Assembly: GCA_958295665.1 (NCBI GenBank)
Contig: OY282560.1
Span: 255,979,368 to 256,043,367 of the forward strand
Length of the DNA stretch: 64,000 bases
Direction: 5' to 3'
Source: Tipula vernalis
Lineage: Eukaryota > Arthropoda > Insecta > Diptera > Tipulidae
Numbering within the stretch: position 1 is the stretch's first letter; each line of letters begins with the position of its first letter. The notes under the pieces were generated by a model. The model worked only from the letters and a program-made list of their open reading frames with translations, did not search any database and was not told the DNA's origin. This document shows positions 26,927 through 42,090 of the stretch, piece by piece. The translations under genes and the position numbers were made by a program.

Positions 26927-29900
26927 AATAGGATATCTGTTTTTAAAGTGGATTTACAAAGGCATACTCCAATAATAAAATTAAAATATTAAATTAAAAT
27001 CAAATTGGATTGCTGTTTTTAAAGTGGATTTACAAAGGCCTACTCCAATAATAAAATTAAAATATTAAATTAAAATCAAATTGGATTGCCGTTTTTAAAG
27101 TGGATTTACAAAGGCCTACTCCAATAATAAAATTAAATTTTAAATTTAAATCAAATTGGATTGCTGTTTTTAAAGTAGATTTACAAAGGCCTACTCCAAT
27201 AATAAAAATTAAAATATTAAATTAAAATCAAATTGGATTGCTGTTCTTAAAGTGGATTTACAAAGGCATACACCAATAATAAAATTAAAATATTAAATTA
27301 AAATCAAATTGGATTGCTGTTTTAAAGTGGATTTACAAAGGCCTACTCCAATAATAAAATTAAAATATTAAATTAAAATCAAATAGGATATCTGTTTTTA
27401 AAGTGGATTTACAAAGGCCTACTCCAATAATAAAATTAAAATATTAAATTAAAATCAAATTGGATTGCTGTTTTTAAAGTGGATTTACAAAGGCCTACTC
27501 CAATAATAAAATTAAATTTTAAATTTAAATCAAATTGGATTGCTGTTTTTAAAGTAGATTTACAAAGGCCTACTCCAATAATAAAATTAAAATATTAAAT
27601 TAAAATCAAATTGGATTGCTGTTTTTAAAGTGGATTTACAAAGGCATACTCCAATAATAAAATTAAAATATTAAATTAAAATCAAATTGGATTGCTGTTT
27701 TAAAGTGGATTTACAAAGGCCTACTCCAATAATAAAATTAAAATATTAAATTAAAATCAAATAGGATATCTGTTTTTAAAGTGGATTTACAAAGGCATAC
27801 TCCAATAATAAAATTAAAATATTAAATTAAAATCAAATTGGATTGCTGTTTTTAAAGTGGATTTACAAAGGCCTGCTCCAATTATAAAATTAAAATATTA
27901 AATTAAAATCAAATTGGATTGCTGTTTTTAAAGTGGATTTACAAAGGCCTACTCCAATAATAAAATTAAATTTTAAATTTAAATCAAATTGGATTGCTGT
28001 TTTTAAAGTGGATTTACAAAGGCCTACTCCAATAATAAAATTAAAATATTAAATTAAAATCAAATTGGATTGCTGTTTTAAAGTGGATTTACAAAGGCCT
28101 ACTCCAATAATAAAATTAAAATATTAAATTAAAATCAAATAGGATATCTGTTTTTAAAGTGGATTTACAAAGGCCTACTCCAATAATAAAATTAAAATAT
28201 TAAATTAAAATCAAATTGGATTGCTGTTTTTAAAGTGGATTTACAAAGGCCTACTCCAATAATAAAATTAAAATATTAAATTAAAATCAAATTGGATTGC
28301 CGTTTTTAAAGTGGATTTACAAAGGCCTACTCCAATAATAAAATTAAATTTTAAATTTAAATCAAATTGGATTGCTGTTTTTAAAGTAGATTTACAAAGG
28401 CCTACTCCAATAATAAAAATTAAAATATTAAATTAAAATCAAATTGGATTGCTGTTCTTAAAGTGGATTTACAAAGGCATACACCAATAATAAAATTAAA
28501 ATATTAAATTAAAATCAAATTGGATTGCTGTTTTAAAGTGGATTTACAAAGGCATACTCCAATAATAAAATTAAAATATTAAATTAAAATCAAATAGGAT
28601 ATCTGTTTTTAAAGTGGATTTACAAAGGCATACTCCAATAATAAAATTAAAATATTAAATTAAAATCAAATTGGATTGCTGTTTTTAAAGTGGATTTACA
28701 AAGGCCTACTCCAATAATAAAATTAAATTTTAAATTTAAATCAAATTGGATTGCTGTTTTTAAAGTAGATTTACAAAGGCCTACTCCAATAATAAAATTA
28801 AAATATTAAATTAAAATCAAATTGGATTGCTGTTTTTAAAGTGGATTTACAAAGGCATACTCCAATAATAAAATTAAAATATTAAATTAAAATCAAATTG
28901 GATTGCTGTTTTAAAGTGGATTTACAAAGGCCTACTCCAATAATAAAATTAAAATATTAAATTAAAATCAAATAGGATATCTGTTTTTAAAGTGGATTTA
29001 CAAAGGCATACTCCAATAATAAAATTAAAATATTAAATTAAAATCAAATTGGATTGCTGTTTTTAAAGTGGATTTACAAAGGCCTGCTCCAATTATAAAA
29101 TTAAAATATTAAATTAAAATCAAATTGGATTGCTGTTTTTAAAGTGGATTTACAAAGGCCTACTCCAATAATAAAATTAAATTTTAAATTTAAATCAAAT
29201 TGGATTGCTGTTTTTAAAGTAGATTTACAAAGGCCTGCTCCAATAATAAAATTAAAATATTAAATTAAAATCAAATAGGATATCTGTTTTTAAAGTGGAT
29301 TTACAAAGGCATACTCCAATAATAAAATTAAAATATTAAATTAAAATCAAATTGGATTGCTGTTTTTAAAGTGGATTTACAAAGGCCTACTCCAATAATA
29401 AAATTAAAATATTAAATTAAAATCAAATTGGATTGCCGTTTTTAAAGTGGATTTACAAAGGCCTACTCCAATAATAAAATTAAATTTTAAATTTAAATCA
29501 AATTGGATTGCTGTTTTTAAAGTAGATTTACAAAGGCCTACTCCAATAATAAAAATTAAAATATTAAATTAAAATCAAATTGGATTGCTGTTCTTAAAGT
29601 GGATTTACAAAGGCATACACCAATAATAAAATTAAAATATTAAATTAAAATCAAATTGGATTGCTGTTTTAAAGTGGATTTACAAAGGCCTACTCCAATA
29701 ATAAAATTAAAATATTAAATTAAAATCAAATAGGATATCTGTTTTTAAAGTGGATTTACAAAGGCCTACTCCAATAATAAAATTAAAATATTAAATTAAA
29801 ATCAAATTGGATTGCTGTTTTTAAAGTGGATTTACAAAGGCCTACTCCAATAATAAAATTAAATTTTAAATTTAAATCAAATTGGATTGCTGTTTTTAAA

Positions 29901-29990
29901 GTAGATTTACAAAGGCCTACTCCAATAATAAAATTAAAATATTAAATTAAAATCAAATTGGATTGCTGTTTTTAAAGTGGATTTACAAAG
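26927..29990. repeat. Higher-order repeat of 1,211/1,136 bp, three copies
   Basis: Units start at AATAGGATATCTG monomers at 26,927, 28,138 and 29,274. In each unit GCCGTTTTT follows 161 bp later (27,088, 28,299, 29,435). CTGTTCTTAAAG is at 27,241, 28,452 and 29,588. The next AATAGGATATC follows at 455 bp (27,382, 28,593, 29,729). The spacing is 1,211 bp and then 1,136 bp, so the second unit is 75 bp, one monomer, shorter. Each unit is itself made of sub-units of 455, 378 and 303-378 bp. Confidence 0.85.
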
Positions 29991-32900
29991 GCCTACTCCA
30001 ATAATAAAATTAAAATATTAAATTAAAATCAAATTGGATTGCTGTTTTTACAGTGGATTTACAAAGGCCTACTCCAATAATAAAATTAAATTTTAAATTT
30101 AAATCAAATTGGATTGCTGTTTTTAAAGTAGATTTACAAAGGCCTACTCCAATAATAAAAATTATAATATTAAATTAAAATCAAATTGGATTGCTGTTTT
30201 TAAAGTGGATTTACAAAGGCATACTCCAATAATAAAAATTAAAATATTAAATTAAAATCAAATTGGATTGCTGTTTTTAAAGTGGATTTACAAAGGCCTA
30301 CTCCAATAATAAAATTCAAATATTTAATTAAAATCAAATTGGATTGCTGTTTTTAAAGTGGATTTACAAAGGCCTGCTCCAATAATAAAATTAAAATATT
30401 AAATTAAAATCAAATTGGATTGCTGTTTTTAAAGTGGATTTACAAAGGCCTACTCCAATAATAAAATTAAATTTTAAATTTAAATCAAATTGGATTGCTG
30501 TTTTTAAAGTAGATTTACAAAGGCCTACTCCAATAATAAAAATTAAAATATTAAATTAAAATCAAATTGGATTGCTGTTTTTAAAGTGGATTTACAAAGG
30601 CCTACTCCAATAATAAAATTAAAATATTAAATTAAAATAAAATAGGATTGCTGTTTTTAAAGTGGATTTACAAAGGCCTGCTCCAATAATAAAATTAAAA
30701 TATTAAATTAAAATCAAATTGGATTGCTGTTTTTAAAGTGGATTTACAAAGGCCTACTCCAATAATAAAATTAAAATATTAAATTAACATCAAATTGGAT
30801 TGCTGTTTTTAACGTGGATTTACAAAGGCCTACTCCAATAATAAAATTAAAATATTAAATTTAAATCAAATTGGATTGCTGTCTTTAAAGTAGATTTACA
30901 AAGGCATACTCCAATAATAAATTTAAAATATTAAATTTAAATCAAATTGGATTTCTGTTTTTAAAGTGGCTTTACAAAGGCATACTCCAATAATAAAATT
31001 TAAATATATAATTAAAATCAAATTGAATTGCTGTTTTTAAAGTGGATTTACAAAGGCCTACTCCAATAATAAAATTCAAATATTTAATTAAAATCAAATT
31101 GGATTGCTGTTTTTAAAGTGGATTTACAAAGGCCTGCTCCAATAATAAAATTAAAATATTAAATTAAAATCAAATTGGATTGCTGTTTTTAAAGTGGATT
31201 TACAAAGGCCTACTCCAATAATAAAATTAAATTTTAAATTTAAATCAAATTGGATTGCTGTTTTTAAAGTAGATTTACAAAGGCCTACTCCAATAATAAA
31301 AATTAAAATATTAAATTAAAATCAAATTGGATTGCTGTTTTTAAAGTGGATTTACAAAGGCCTGCTCCAATAATAAAATTAAAATATTAAATTTAAACCA
31401 AATTGGATTGCTGTCTTTAAAGTAGATTTACAAAGGCATACTCCAATAATAAAATTAAAATATTAAATTTAAATCAAATTGGATTTCTGTTTTTAAAGTG
31501 GATTTACAAAGGGCTACTCCAATAATAAAATTTAAATATATAATTAAAATCAAATTGAATTGCTGTTTTTAAAGTGGATTTACAAAGGCCTACTCCAATA
31601 ATAAAATTCAAATATTTAATTAAAATCAAATTGGATTGCTGTTTTTAAAGTGGATTTACAAAGGCCTGCTCCAATAATAAAATTAAAATATTAAATTAAA
31701 ATCAAATTGGATTGCTGTTTTTAAAGTGGATTTACAAAGGCCTACTCCAATAATAAAATTAAATTTTAAATTTAAATCAAATTGGATTGCTGTTTTTAAA
31801 GTAGATTTACAAAGGCCTACTCCAATAATAAAAATTAAAATATTAAATTAAAATCAAATTGGATTGCTGTTTTTAAAGTGGATTTACAAAGGCCTACTCC
31901 AATAATAAAATTAAATTTTAAATTTAAATCAAATTGGATTGCTGTTTTTAAAGTAGATTTACAAAGGCCTACTCCAATAATAAAAATTAAAATATTAAAT
32001 TAAAATCAAATTGGATTGCTGTTTTTAAAGTGGATTTACAAAGGCATACTCCAATAATAAAATTAAAATATTAAATTAAAATCAAATTGGATTGCTGTTT
32101 TAAAGTGGATTTACAAAGGCCTACTCCAATAATAAAATTAAAATATTAAATTAAAATCAAATAGGATATCTGTTTTTAAAGTGGATTTACAAAGGCCCAC
32201 TCCAATAATAAAATTAAAATATTAAATTAAAATCAAATTGGATTGCTGTTTTTAAAGTGGATTTACAAAGGCATACTCCAATAATAAAATTAAAATATAT
32301 AATTAAAATCAAATTGAATTGCTGTTTTTAAAGTGGATTTACAAAGGCATACTCCAATAATAAAATTCAAATATTTAATTAAAATCAAATTGGATTGCTG
32401 TTTTTAAAGTGGATTTACAAAGGCCTGCTCCAATAATAAAATTAAAATATTAAATTAAAATCAAATTGGATTGCTGTTTTTAAAGTGGATTTACAAAGGC
32501 ATACTCCAATAATAAAATTAAATTTTAAATTTAAATCAAATTGGGTTGCTGTTTTTAAAGTAGATTTACAAAGGCCTACTCCAATAATAAAAATTAAAAT
32601 ATTAAATTAAAATCAAATTGGATATCTGTTTTAAAAGTGGATTTACAAAGGCCTACTCCAATAATAAAATTAAAATATTAAATTAACATCAAATTGGATT
32701 GCTGTTTTTAAAGTGAATTTACAAAGGCCTGCTCCAATAATAAAATTAAAATATTAAATTAAAATCAAATTGGATTGCTGTTTTTAAAGTGGATTTACAA
32801 AGGCATACTCCAATAATAAAATTAAAATATTAAATTTAAATCGAATTGGATTGGTGTTTTTAAAGTGGATTTACAAAGGCCTACTCCAATAATAAAATTA

Positions 32901-35900
32901 AAATATTAAATTTAAATCAAATTGGATTGCTGTCTTTAAAGTAGATTTACAAAGGCATACTCCAATAATAAAATTAAAATATTAAATTTAAATCAAATTG
33001 GATTTCTGTTTTTAAAGTGGATTTACAAAGGGCTACTCCAATAATAAAATTTAAATATATAATTAAAATCAAATTGAATTGCTGTTTTTAAAGTGGATTT
33101 ACAAAGGCCTACTCCAATAATAAAATTCAAATATTTAATTAAAATCAAATTGGTTTGCAGTTTTTAAAGTGGATTTACAAAGGCCTGCTCCAATAATAAA
33201 ATTAAAATATTAAATTAAAATCAAATTGGATTGCTGTTTTTAAAGTGGATTTACAAAGGCCTACTCCAATAATAAAATTAAATTTTAAATTTAAATCAAA
33301 TTGGATTGCTGTTTTTAAAGTAGATTTACAAAGGCCTACTCCAATAATAAAAATTAAAATAATAAATTAAAATCAAATTGGATTGCTGTTTTTAAAGTGG
33401 ATTTACAAAGGCATACTCCAATAATAAAATTAAAATATTAAATTAAAATCAAATTGGATTGCTGTTTTAAAGTGGATTTACAAAGGCCTACTCCAATAAT
33501 AAAATTAAAATATTAAATTAAAATCAAATAGGATATCTGTTTTTAAAGTGGATTTACAAAGGCATACTCCAATAATAAAATTAAAATATTAAATTAAAAT
33601 CAAATTGGATTGCTGTTTTTAAAGTGGATTTACAAAGGCATACTCCAATAATAAAATTAAAATATTAAATTAAAATCAAATTGGATTGCTGTTTTTAAAG
33701 TGGATTTACAAAGGCCTACTCCAATAATAAAATTAAAATATTAAAATAAATTCAAATAGATTGCTGTTTTTAAAGTGGATTTACAAAGGCCTACTCCAAT
33801 AATAAAATTAAAATATTAAATTAAAATCAAATTGGATTTCTGTTTTTAAAGTGGATTTACAAAGGGCTACTCCAATAATAAAATTTAAATATATAATTAA
33901 AATCAAATTGAATTGCTGTTTTTAAAGTGGATTTACAAAGGCCTACTCCAATAATAAAATTCAAATATTTAATTAAAATCAAATTGGATTGCTGTTTTTA
34001 AAGTGGATTTACAAAGGCCTGCTCCAATAATAAAATTAAAATATTAAATTAAAATCAAATTGGATTGCTGTTTTTAAAGTGGATTTACAAAGGCCTACTC
34101 CAATAATAAAATTAAATTTTAAATTTAAATCAAATTGGATTGCTGTTTTTAAAGTGGATTTACAAAGGCATACTCCAATAATAAAAATTAAAATATTAAA
34201 TTAAAATCAAATTGGATTGCTGTTTTTAAAGTGGATTTACAAAGGCCTACTCCAATAATAAAATTAAATTTTAAATTTAAATCAAATTGGATTGCTGTTT
34301 TTAAAGTAGATTTACAAAGGCCTACTCCAATAATAAAAATTAAAATATTAAATTAAAATCAAATTGGATTGCTGTTTTTAAAGTGGATTTACAAAGGCCT
34401 ACTCCAATAATAAAATTAAATTTTAAATTTAAATCAAATTGGATTGCTGTTTTTAAAGTAGATTTACAAAGGCCTACTCCAATAATAAAAATTAAAATAT
34501 TAAATTAAAATCAAATTGGATTGCTGTTTTTAAAGTGGATTTACAAAGGCATACTCCAATAATAAAATTAAAATATTAAATTAAAATCAAATTGGATTGC
34601 TGTTTTAAAGTGGATTTACAAAGGCCTACTCCAATAATAAAATTAAAATATTAAATTAAAATCAAATAGGATATCTGTTTTTAAAGTGGATTTACAAAGG
34701 CCTACTCCAATAATAAAATTAAAATATTAAATTAAAATCAAATTGGATTGCTGTTTTTAAAGTGGATTTACAAAGGCCTACTCCAATAATAAAATTAAAA
34801 TATTAAATTCAAATCAAATTGGATTGCTGTTTTTAAAGTGGATTTACAAAGGCCTACTCCAATAATAAAATTAAAATATTAAAATAAATTCAAATAGATT
34901 GCTGTTTTTAAAGTGGATTTACAAAGGCCTACTCCAATAATAAAATTAAAATATTAAAATAAAATCAAATTGGATTTCTGTTTTTAAAGTGGATTTACAA
35001 AGGGATACTCCAATAATAAAATTTAAATATATAATTAAAATCAAATTGAATTGCTGTTTTTAAAGTGGATTTACAAAGGCCTACTCCAATAATAAAATTC
35101 AAATATTTAGCTAAAATCAAATTGGATTGCTGTTTTTAAAGTGGATTTACAAAGGCCTGCTCCAATAATAAAATTAAAATATTAAATTAAAATCAAATTG
35201 GATTGCTGTTTTTAAAGTGGATTTACAAAGGCCTACTCCAATAATAAAATTAAATTTTAAATTTAAATCAAATTGGATTGCTGTTTTTAAAGTAGATTTA
35301 CAAAGGCCTACTCCAATAATAAAAATTAAAATATTAAATTAAAATCAAATTGGATTGCTGTTTTAAAGTGGATTTACAAAGGCCTACTCCAATAATAAAA
35401 TTAAAATATTAAATTAAAATCAAATAGGATATCTGTTTTTAAAGTGGATTTACAAAGGCATACTCCAATAATAAAATTAAAATATTAAATTAAAATCAAA
35501 TTGGGTTGCTGCTTTTAAAGTGGATTTACAAAGGCATACTCCAATAATAAAATTAAAATATTAAATTAAAATCAAATTGGATTGCTGTTTTTAAAGTGGA
35601 TTTACAAAGGCCTACTCCAATAATAAAATTAAAATATTAAAATAAATTCAAATAGATTGCTGTTTTTAAAGTGGATTTACAAAGGCCTACTCCAATAATA
35701 AAATTAAAAAATTAAATTAAAATCAAATTGGATTTCTGTTTTCAAAGTGGATTTACAAAGGGCTACTCCAATAATAAAATTTAAATATATAATTAAAATC
35801 AAATTGAATTGCTGTTTTTAAAGTGGATTTACAAAGGCCTACTCCAATAATAAAATTCAAATATTTAATTAAAATCAAATTGGATTGCTGTTTTTAAAGT

Positions 35901-38900
35901 GGATTTACAAAGGCCTGCTCCAATAATAAAATTAAAATATTAAATTAAAATCAAATTGGATTGCTGTTTTTAAAGTGGATTTACAAAGGCCTACTCCAAT
36001 AATAAAATTAAATTTTAAATTTAAATCAAATTGGATTGCTGTTTTTAAAGTAGATTTACAAAGGACTACTCCAATAATAAAAATTAAAATATTAAATTAA
36101 AATCAAATTGGATTGCTGTTTTTAAAGTGGATTTACAAAGGCCTACTCCAATAATAAAATTAAAATATTAAATTAACATCAAATTGGATTGCTGTTTTTA
36201 AAGTGGATTTACAAAGGCCTGCTCCAATAATAAAATTAAAATATTAAATTAAAATCAAATTGGATTGCTGTTTTTAAAGTGGATTTACAAAGGCCTACTC
36301 CAATAATAAAATTAAAATATTAAATTTAAATCAAATTGGATTGCTGTTTTTAAAGTGGATTTACAAAGGCCTACTCCAATAATAAAATTAAAATATTAAA
36401 TTTAAATCAAATTGGATTGCTGTCTTTAAAGTAGATTTACAAAGGCATACTCCAATAATAAAATTAAAATATTAAATTAAAATCAAATTGGATTTCTGTT
36501 TTTAAAGTGGATTTACAAAGGGCTACTCCAATAATAAAATTTAAATATATAATTAAAATCAAATTGAATTGCTGTTTTTAAAGTGGATTTACAAAGGCCT
36601 ACTCCAATAATAAAATTCAAATATTTAATTAAAATCAAATTGGATTGCTGTTTTTAAAGTGAACTTACAAAGGCCTGCTCCAATAATAAAATTAAAATAT
36701 TAAATTAAAATCAAATTGGATTGCTGTTTTTAAAGTGGATTTACAAAGGCCTACTCCAATAATAAAATTAAATTTTAAATTTAAATCAAATTGGATTGCT
36801 GTTTTTAAAGTAGATTTACAAAGGCCTACTCCAATAATAAAAATTAAAATATTAAATTAAAATCAAATTGGATTGCTGTTTTTAAAGTGGATTTACAGAG
36901 GCCTACTCCAATAATAAAATTAAAATATTAAATTAACATCAAATTGGATTGCTGTTTTTAAAGTGAATTTACAAAGGCCTGCTCCAATAATAAAATTAAA
37001 ATATTAAATTAAAATCAAATTGGATTGCTGTTTTTAAAGTGGATTTACAAAGGCCTACTCCAATAATAAAATTAAAATATTAAATTTAAATCAAATTGGA
37101 TTGCTGTTTTTAAAGTGGATTTACAAAGGCCTACTCCAATAATAAAATTCAAATATATAATAAAAATCAAATTGGATTGCTGTTTTTAAAGTGGATTTAC
37201 AAAGGTCTATTCCCATAATAAAATTAAAATATTAAATTAAAATCAAAACGGATTGCTGTTTTTAAAATGGATTTACAGAGGCCTACTCCAATAATAAAAT
37301 TAAAATATTAAATTAAAATCAAATTGGATTGCTGTTTTCAAAGTGGCTTTACAAAGGCATACTCCAATAATAAAATTAAAATATTAAATTAAAATCGAAA
37401 CCAAATTGAATTGCTGTCTTTAAAGTAGATTTACAAAGGCCTACTCCAATAATAAAATTAAAATATTAAATTAAAATCAAATTGGATTGCTGTTTTTAAA
37501 GTGGATTTACAAAGGCCTACTCTAATAATAAAAATGAAATATTAAATTAAAATCAAATTGGATTGCTGTTTTTAAAGTGGATTTACAAAGGCATACTCCA
37601 ATAATAAAATTAAAATATTAAATTAAAATCAAATTGGATTTCTGTTTTTAAAGTGGATTTACAAAGGCCTACTCCAATAATAAAATTAAAATATTAAATT
37701 AAAATCAAATTGGATTGCTGTTTTAAAGTGGATTTACAAAGGCCTACTCCAATAATAAAATTAAAATATTAAATTAAAATCAAATAGGATATCTGTTTTT
37801 AAAGTGGATTTACAAAGGCATACTCCAATAATAAAATTAAAATATTAAATTAAAATCAAATAGGATATCTGTTTTTAAAGTGGATTTACAAAGGCATACT
37901 CCAATAATAAAATTAAAATATTAAATTAAAATCAAATTGGATTGCTGTTTTTAAAGTGGATTTACAAAGGCCTACTCCAATAATAAAATTAAAATATTAA
38001 AATAAATTCAAATAGATTGCTGTTTTTAAAGTGGATTTACAAAGGCCTACTCCAATAATAAAATTAAAATATTAAATTAAAATCAAATTGGATTTCTGTT
38101 TTTAAAGTGGATTTACAAAGGGCTACTCCAATAATAAAATTTAAATATATAATTAAAATCAAATTGAATTGCTGTTTTTAAAGTGGATTTACAAAGGCCT
38201 ACTCCAATAATAAAATTCAAATATTTAAATAAAATCAAATTGGATTGCTGTTTTTAAAGTGGATTTACAAAGGCCTGCTCCAATAATAAAATTAAAATAT
38301 TAAATTAAAATCAAATTGGATTGCTGTTTTTAAAGTGGATTTACAAAGGCCTACTCCAATAATAAAATTAAATTTTAAATTTAAATCAAATTGGATTGCT
38401 GTTTTTAAAGTGGATTTACAAAGGCCTACTCCAATAATAAAATTAAAATATTAAATTAAAATCAAATTGGATTTCTGTTTTTAAAGTGGATTTACAAAGG
38501 GCTACTCCAATAATAAAATTTAAATATTAAATTAAAATCAAATTGAATTGCTATTTTTAAAGTGGATTTACAAAGGCCTACTCCAATAATAAAATTCAAA
38601 TATTTAATTAAAATCAAATTGGATTGCTGTTTTTAAAGTGGATTTACAAAGGCCTACTCCAATAATAAAAATTTAAATATTAAATTAAAATCAAATTGGA
38701 TTGCTGTTTTTAAAGTGGATTTACAAAGGCCTACTCCAATAATAAAATTAAATTTTAAATTTAAATCAAATTGGATTGCTGTTTTTAAAGTGGATTTACA
38801 AAGGCCTACTCCAATAATAAAAATTAAAATATTAAATTAAAATCAAATTGGATTGCTGTTTTTAAAGTGGATTTACAAAGGCATACTCCAATAATAAAAT

Positions 38901-41133
38901 TAAAATATTAAATTAAAATCAAATTGGATTGCTGTTTTAAAGTGGATTTACAAAGGCCTACTCCAATAATAAAATTAAAATATTCAATTAAAATCAAATA
39001 GGATATCTGTTTTTAAAGTGGATTTACAAAGGCATACTCCAATAATAAAATTAAAATATTAAATTAAAATCAAATTGGATTGCTGTTTTTAAAGTGGATT
39101 TACAAAGGCATACTCCAATAATAAAATTAAAATATTAAATTAAAATCAAATTGGATTGCTGTTTTTAAAGTGGATTTACAAAGGCCTACTCCAATAATAA
39201 AATTAAATTTTAAATTTAAATCAAATTGGATTGCTGTTTTTAAAGTAGATTTACAAAGGCCTACTCCAATAATAAAAATTAAAATATTAAATTAAAATCA
39301 AATTGGATTGCTGTTTTTAAAGTGGATTTACAAAGCCATACTCCAATAATAAAATTAAAATATTAAATTAAAATCAAATTGGATTGCTGTTTTAAAGTGG
39401 ATTTACAAAGGCCTACTCCAATAATAAAATTAAAATATTAAATTAAAATCAAATAGGATATTTGTTTTTAAAGTGGATTTACAAAGGCCTACTCCAATAA
39501 TAAAATTAAAATATTAAATTAAAATCAAATTGGATTGCTGTTTTTAAAGTGGATTTACAAAGGCCTACTCCAATAATAAAATTAAATTTTAAATTTAAAT
39601 CAAATTGGATTGCTGTTTTTAAAGTAGATTTACAAAGGCCTACTCCAATAATAAAAATTAAAATATTAAATTAAAATCAAATTGGATTGCTGTTTTTAAA
39701 GTGGATTTACAAAGGCATACTCCAATATTAAAATCAAATTGGATTGCTGTTTTAAAGTGGATTTACAAAGGCCTACTCCAATAATAAAATTAAAATATTA
39801 AATTAAAATCAAATAGGATATCTGTTTTTAAAGTGGATTTACAAAGGCATACTCCAATAATAAAATTAAAATATTAAATTAAAATCAAATTGGATTGCTG
39901 TTTTTAAAGTGGATTTACAAAGGCCTGCTCCAATAATAAAATTAAAATATTAAATTTAAATCAAATTGGATTGCTGTTTTTAAAGTGGATTTACAAAGGC
40001 CTACTCCAATAATAAAATTAAATTTTAAATTTAAATCAAATTGGATTGCTGTTTTTAAAGTAGATTTACAAAGGCCTACTCCAATAATAAAAATTAAAAT
40101 ATTAAATTAAAATCAAATTGGATTGCTGTTTTTAAAGTGGATTTACAAAGGCATACTGCAATAATAAAATTAAAATATTAAATTAAAATCAAATTGGATT
40201 GCTGTTTTTAAAGTGGATTTACAAAGGCCTACTCCAATAATAAAATTCAAATATTTAATTAAAATCAAATTGGATTGCTGTTTTTAAAGTGGATTTACAA
40301 AGGCCTGCTCCAATAATAAAATTAAAATATTAAATTAAAATCAAATTGGATTGCTGTTTTTAAAGTGGATTTACAAAGGCCTACTCCAATAATAAAATTA
40401 AATTTTAAATTTAAATCAAATTGGATTGCTGTTTTTAAAGTAGATTTACAAAGGCCTACTCCAATAATAAAAATTAAAATATTAAATTAAAATCAAATTG
40501 GATTGCTGTTTTTAAAGTGGATTTACAAAGGCATACTCCAATAATAAAATTAAAATATTAAATTTAAATCAAATTGGATTTCTGTTTTTAAAGTGGATTT
40601 ACAAAGGGCTACTCCAATAATAAAATTTAAATATATAATTAAAATCAAATTGAATTGCTGTTTTTAAAGTGGATTTACAAAGGCCTACTCCAATAATAAA
40701 ATTCAAATATTTAATTAAAATCAAATTGGATTGCTGTTTTTAAAGTGGATTTACAAAGGCCTGCTCCAATAATAAAATTAAAATATTAAATTAAAATCAA
40801 ATTGGATTGCTGTTTTTAAAGTGGATTTACAAAGGCCTACTCCAATAATAAAATTAAATTTTAAATTTAAATCAAATTGGATTGCTGTTTTTAAAGTAGA
40901 TTTACAAAACCCTACTCCAATAATAAAAATTAAAATATTAAATTAAAATCAAATTGGATTGCTGTTTTTAAAGTGGATTTACAAAGGCCTACTCCAATAA
41001 TAAAATTAAAATATTAAATTAACATCAAATTGGATTGCTGTTTTTAAAGTGAATTTACAAAGGCATACTCCAATAATAAAATTAAAATATTAAATTAAAA
41101 TCAAATTGGATTGCTGTTTTTAAAGTGGAAATA

Positions 41134-42090
41134 CAAAGGCCCACTCCAATAACAAAATTAAAATATTAAATTAAAATCAAATTGGATTGCTGTTTTTAAA
41201 GTGGATTTACAAAGGCATACTCCAATAATAAAATTAAAATATTAAATTAAAATCAAATTGGATTGCTGTTTCTAAAGTGGATTTACAAAGGAATACTCCA
41301 ATAATAAAATTAAAATATTAAATTAAAATCAAATTGGATTGCTATTTTAAAGTGGATTTACAAAGGCCTACTCCAAAAATAAAATTAAAATCAAATTGGA
41401 TTGCTGTTTTTAAAGTGGATTTACAAAGGCCTACTCCAATAACAAAATTAAAATATTAAATTAAAATCAAATTGGATTGCTGTTTTTAAAGTGGATTTAC
41501 AAAGGCATACTCCAATAATAAAATTAAAATATTAAATTAAAATCAAATTGGATTGCTGTTTCTAAAGTGGATTTATAAAGGCATACTCCAATAATAAAAT
41601 TAAAATATTAAATTAAAATCAAATTGGATTGCTGTTTCTAATGTGGAAATACAAAAGCCCACTCCAATAATAAAATTAAAATATTAAATTAAAATCAAAT
41701 TGGATTGCTGTTTTTAAAGTGGATTTACAAAGGCATACTCCAATAATAAAATTAAAATATTAAATTAAAATCAAATTGGATTGCTGTTTCTAAAGTAGAT
41801 TTATAAAGGCATACTCCAATAATAAAATTAAAATATTAAATTAAAATCAAATTGGATTGCTGTTTCTAATGTGGAAATACAAAGGCCCACTCCAATAATA
41901 AAATTAAAATATTAAATTAAAATCAAATTGGATTGCTGTTTTTAAGTGGATTTACAAAGGCCTACTCCAGAAATAAAATTAAAATCAAATTGGATTGCTG
42001 TTTTTAAAGTGGATTTACAAAGGCATACTCCAATAATAAAATTAAAATATTAAATTAAAATCAAATTGGATTGCTGTTTCTAAAGTGGAT
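41134..42090. repeat. Satellite family-1 island inside family-2 array
   Basis: An island of about 950 bp carries family-1 markers (GTGGAAATAC, AATAACAAAATT, TTTCTAAAG, GGATTTATAAAGG). It also has two 63-bp monomers, one at exactly 41,362-41,424 and one near 41,965. Family-2 monomers flank it on both sides. It looks like a small transferred or converted patch of the left-hand family. Confidence 0.78.
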
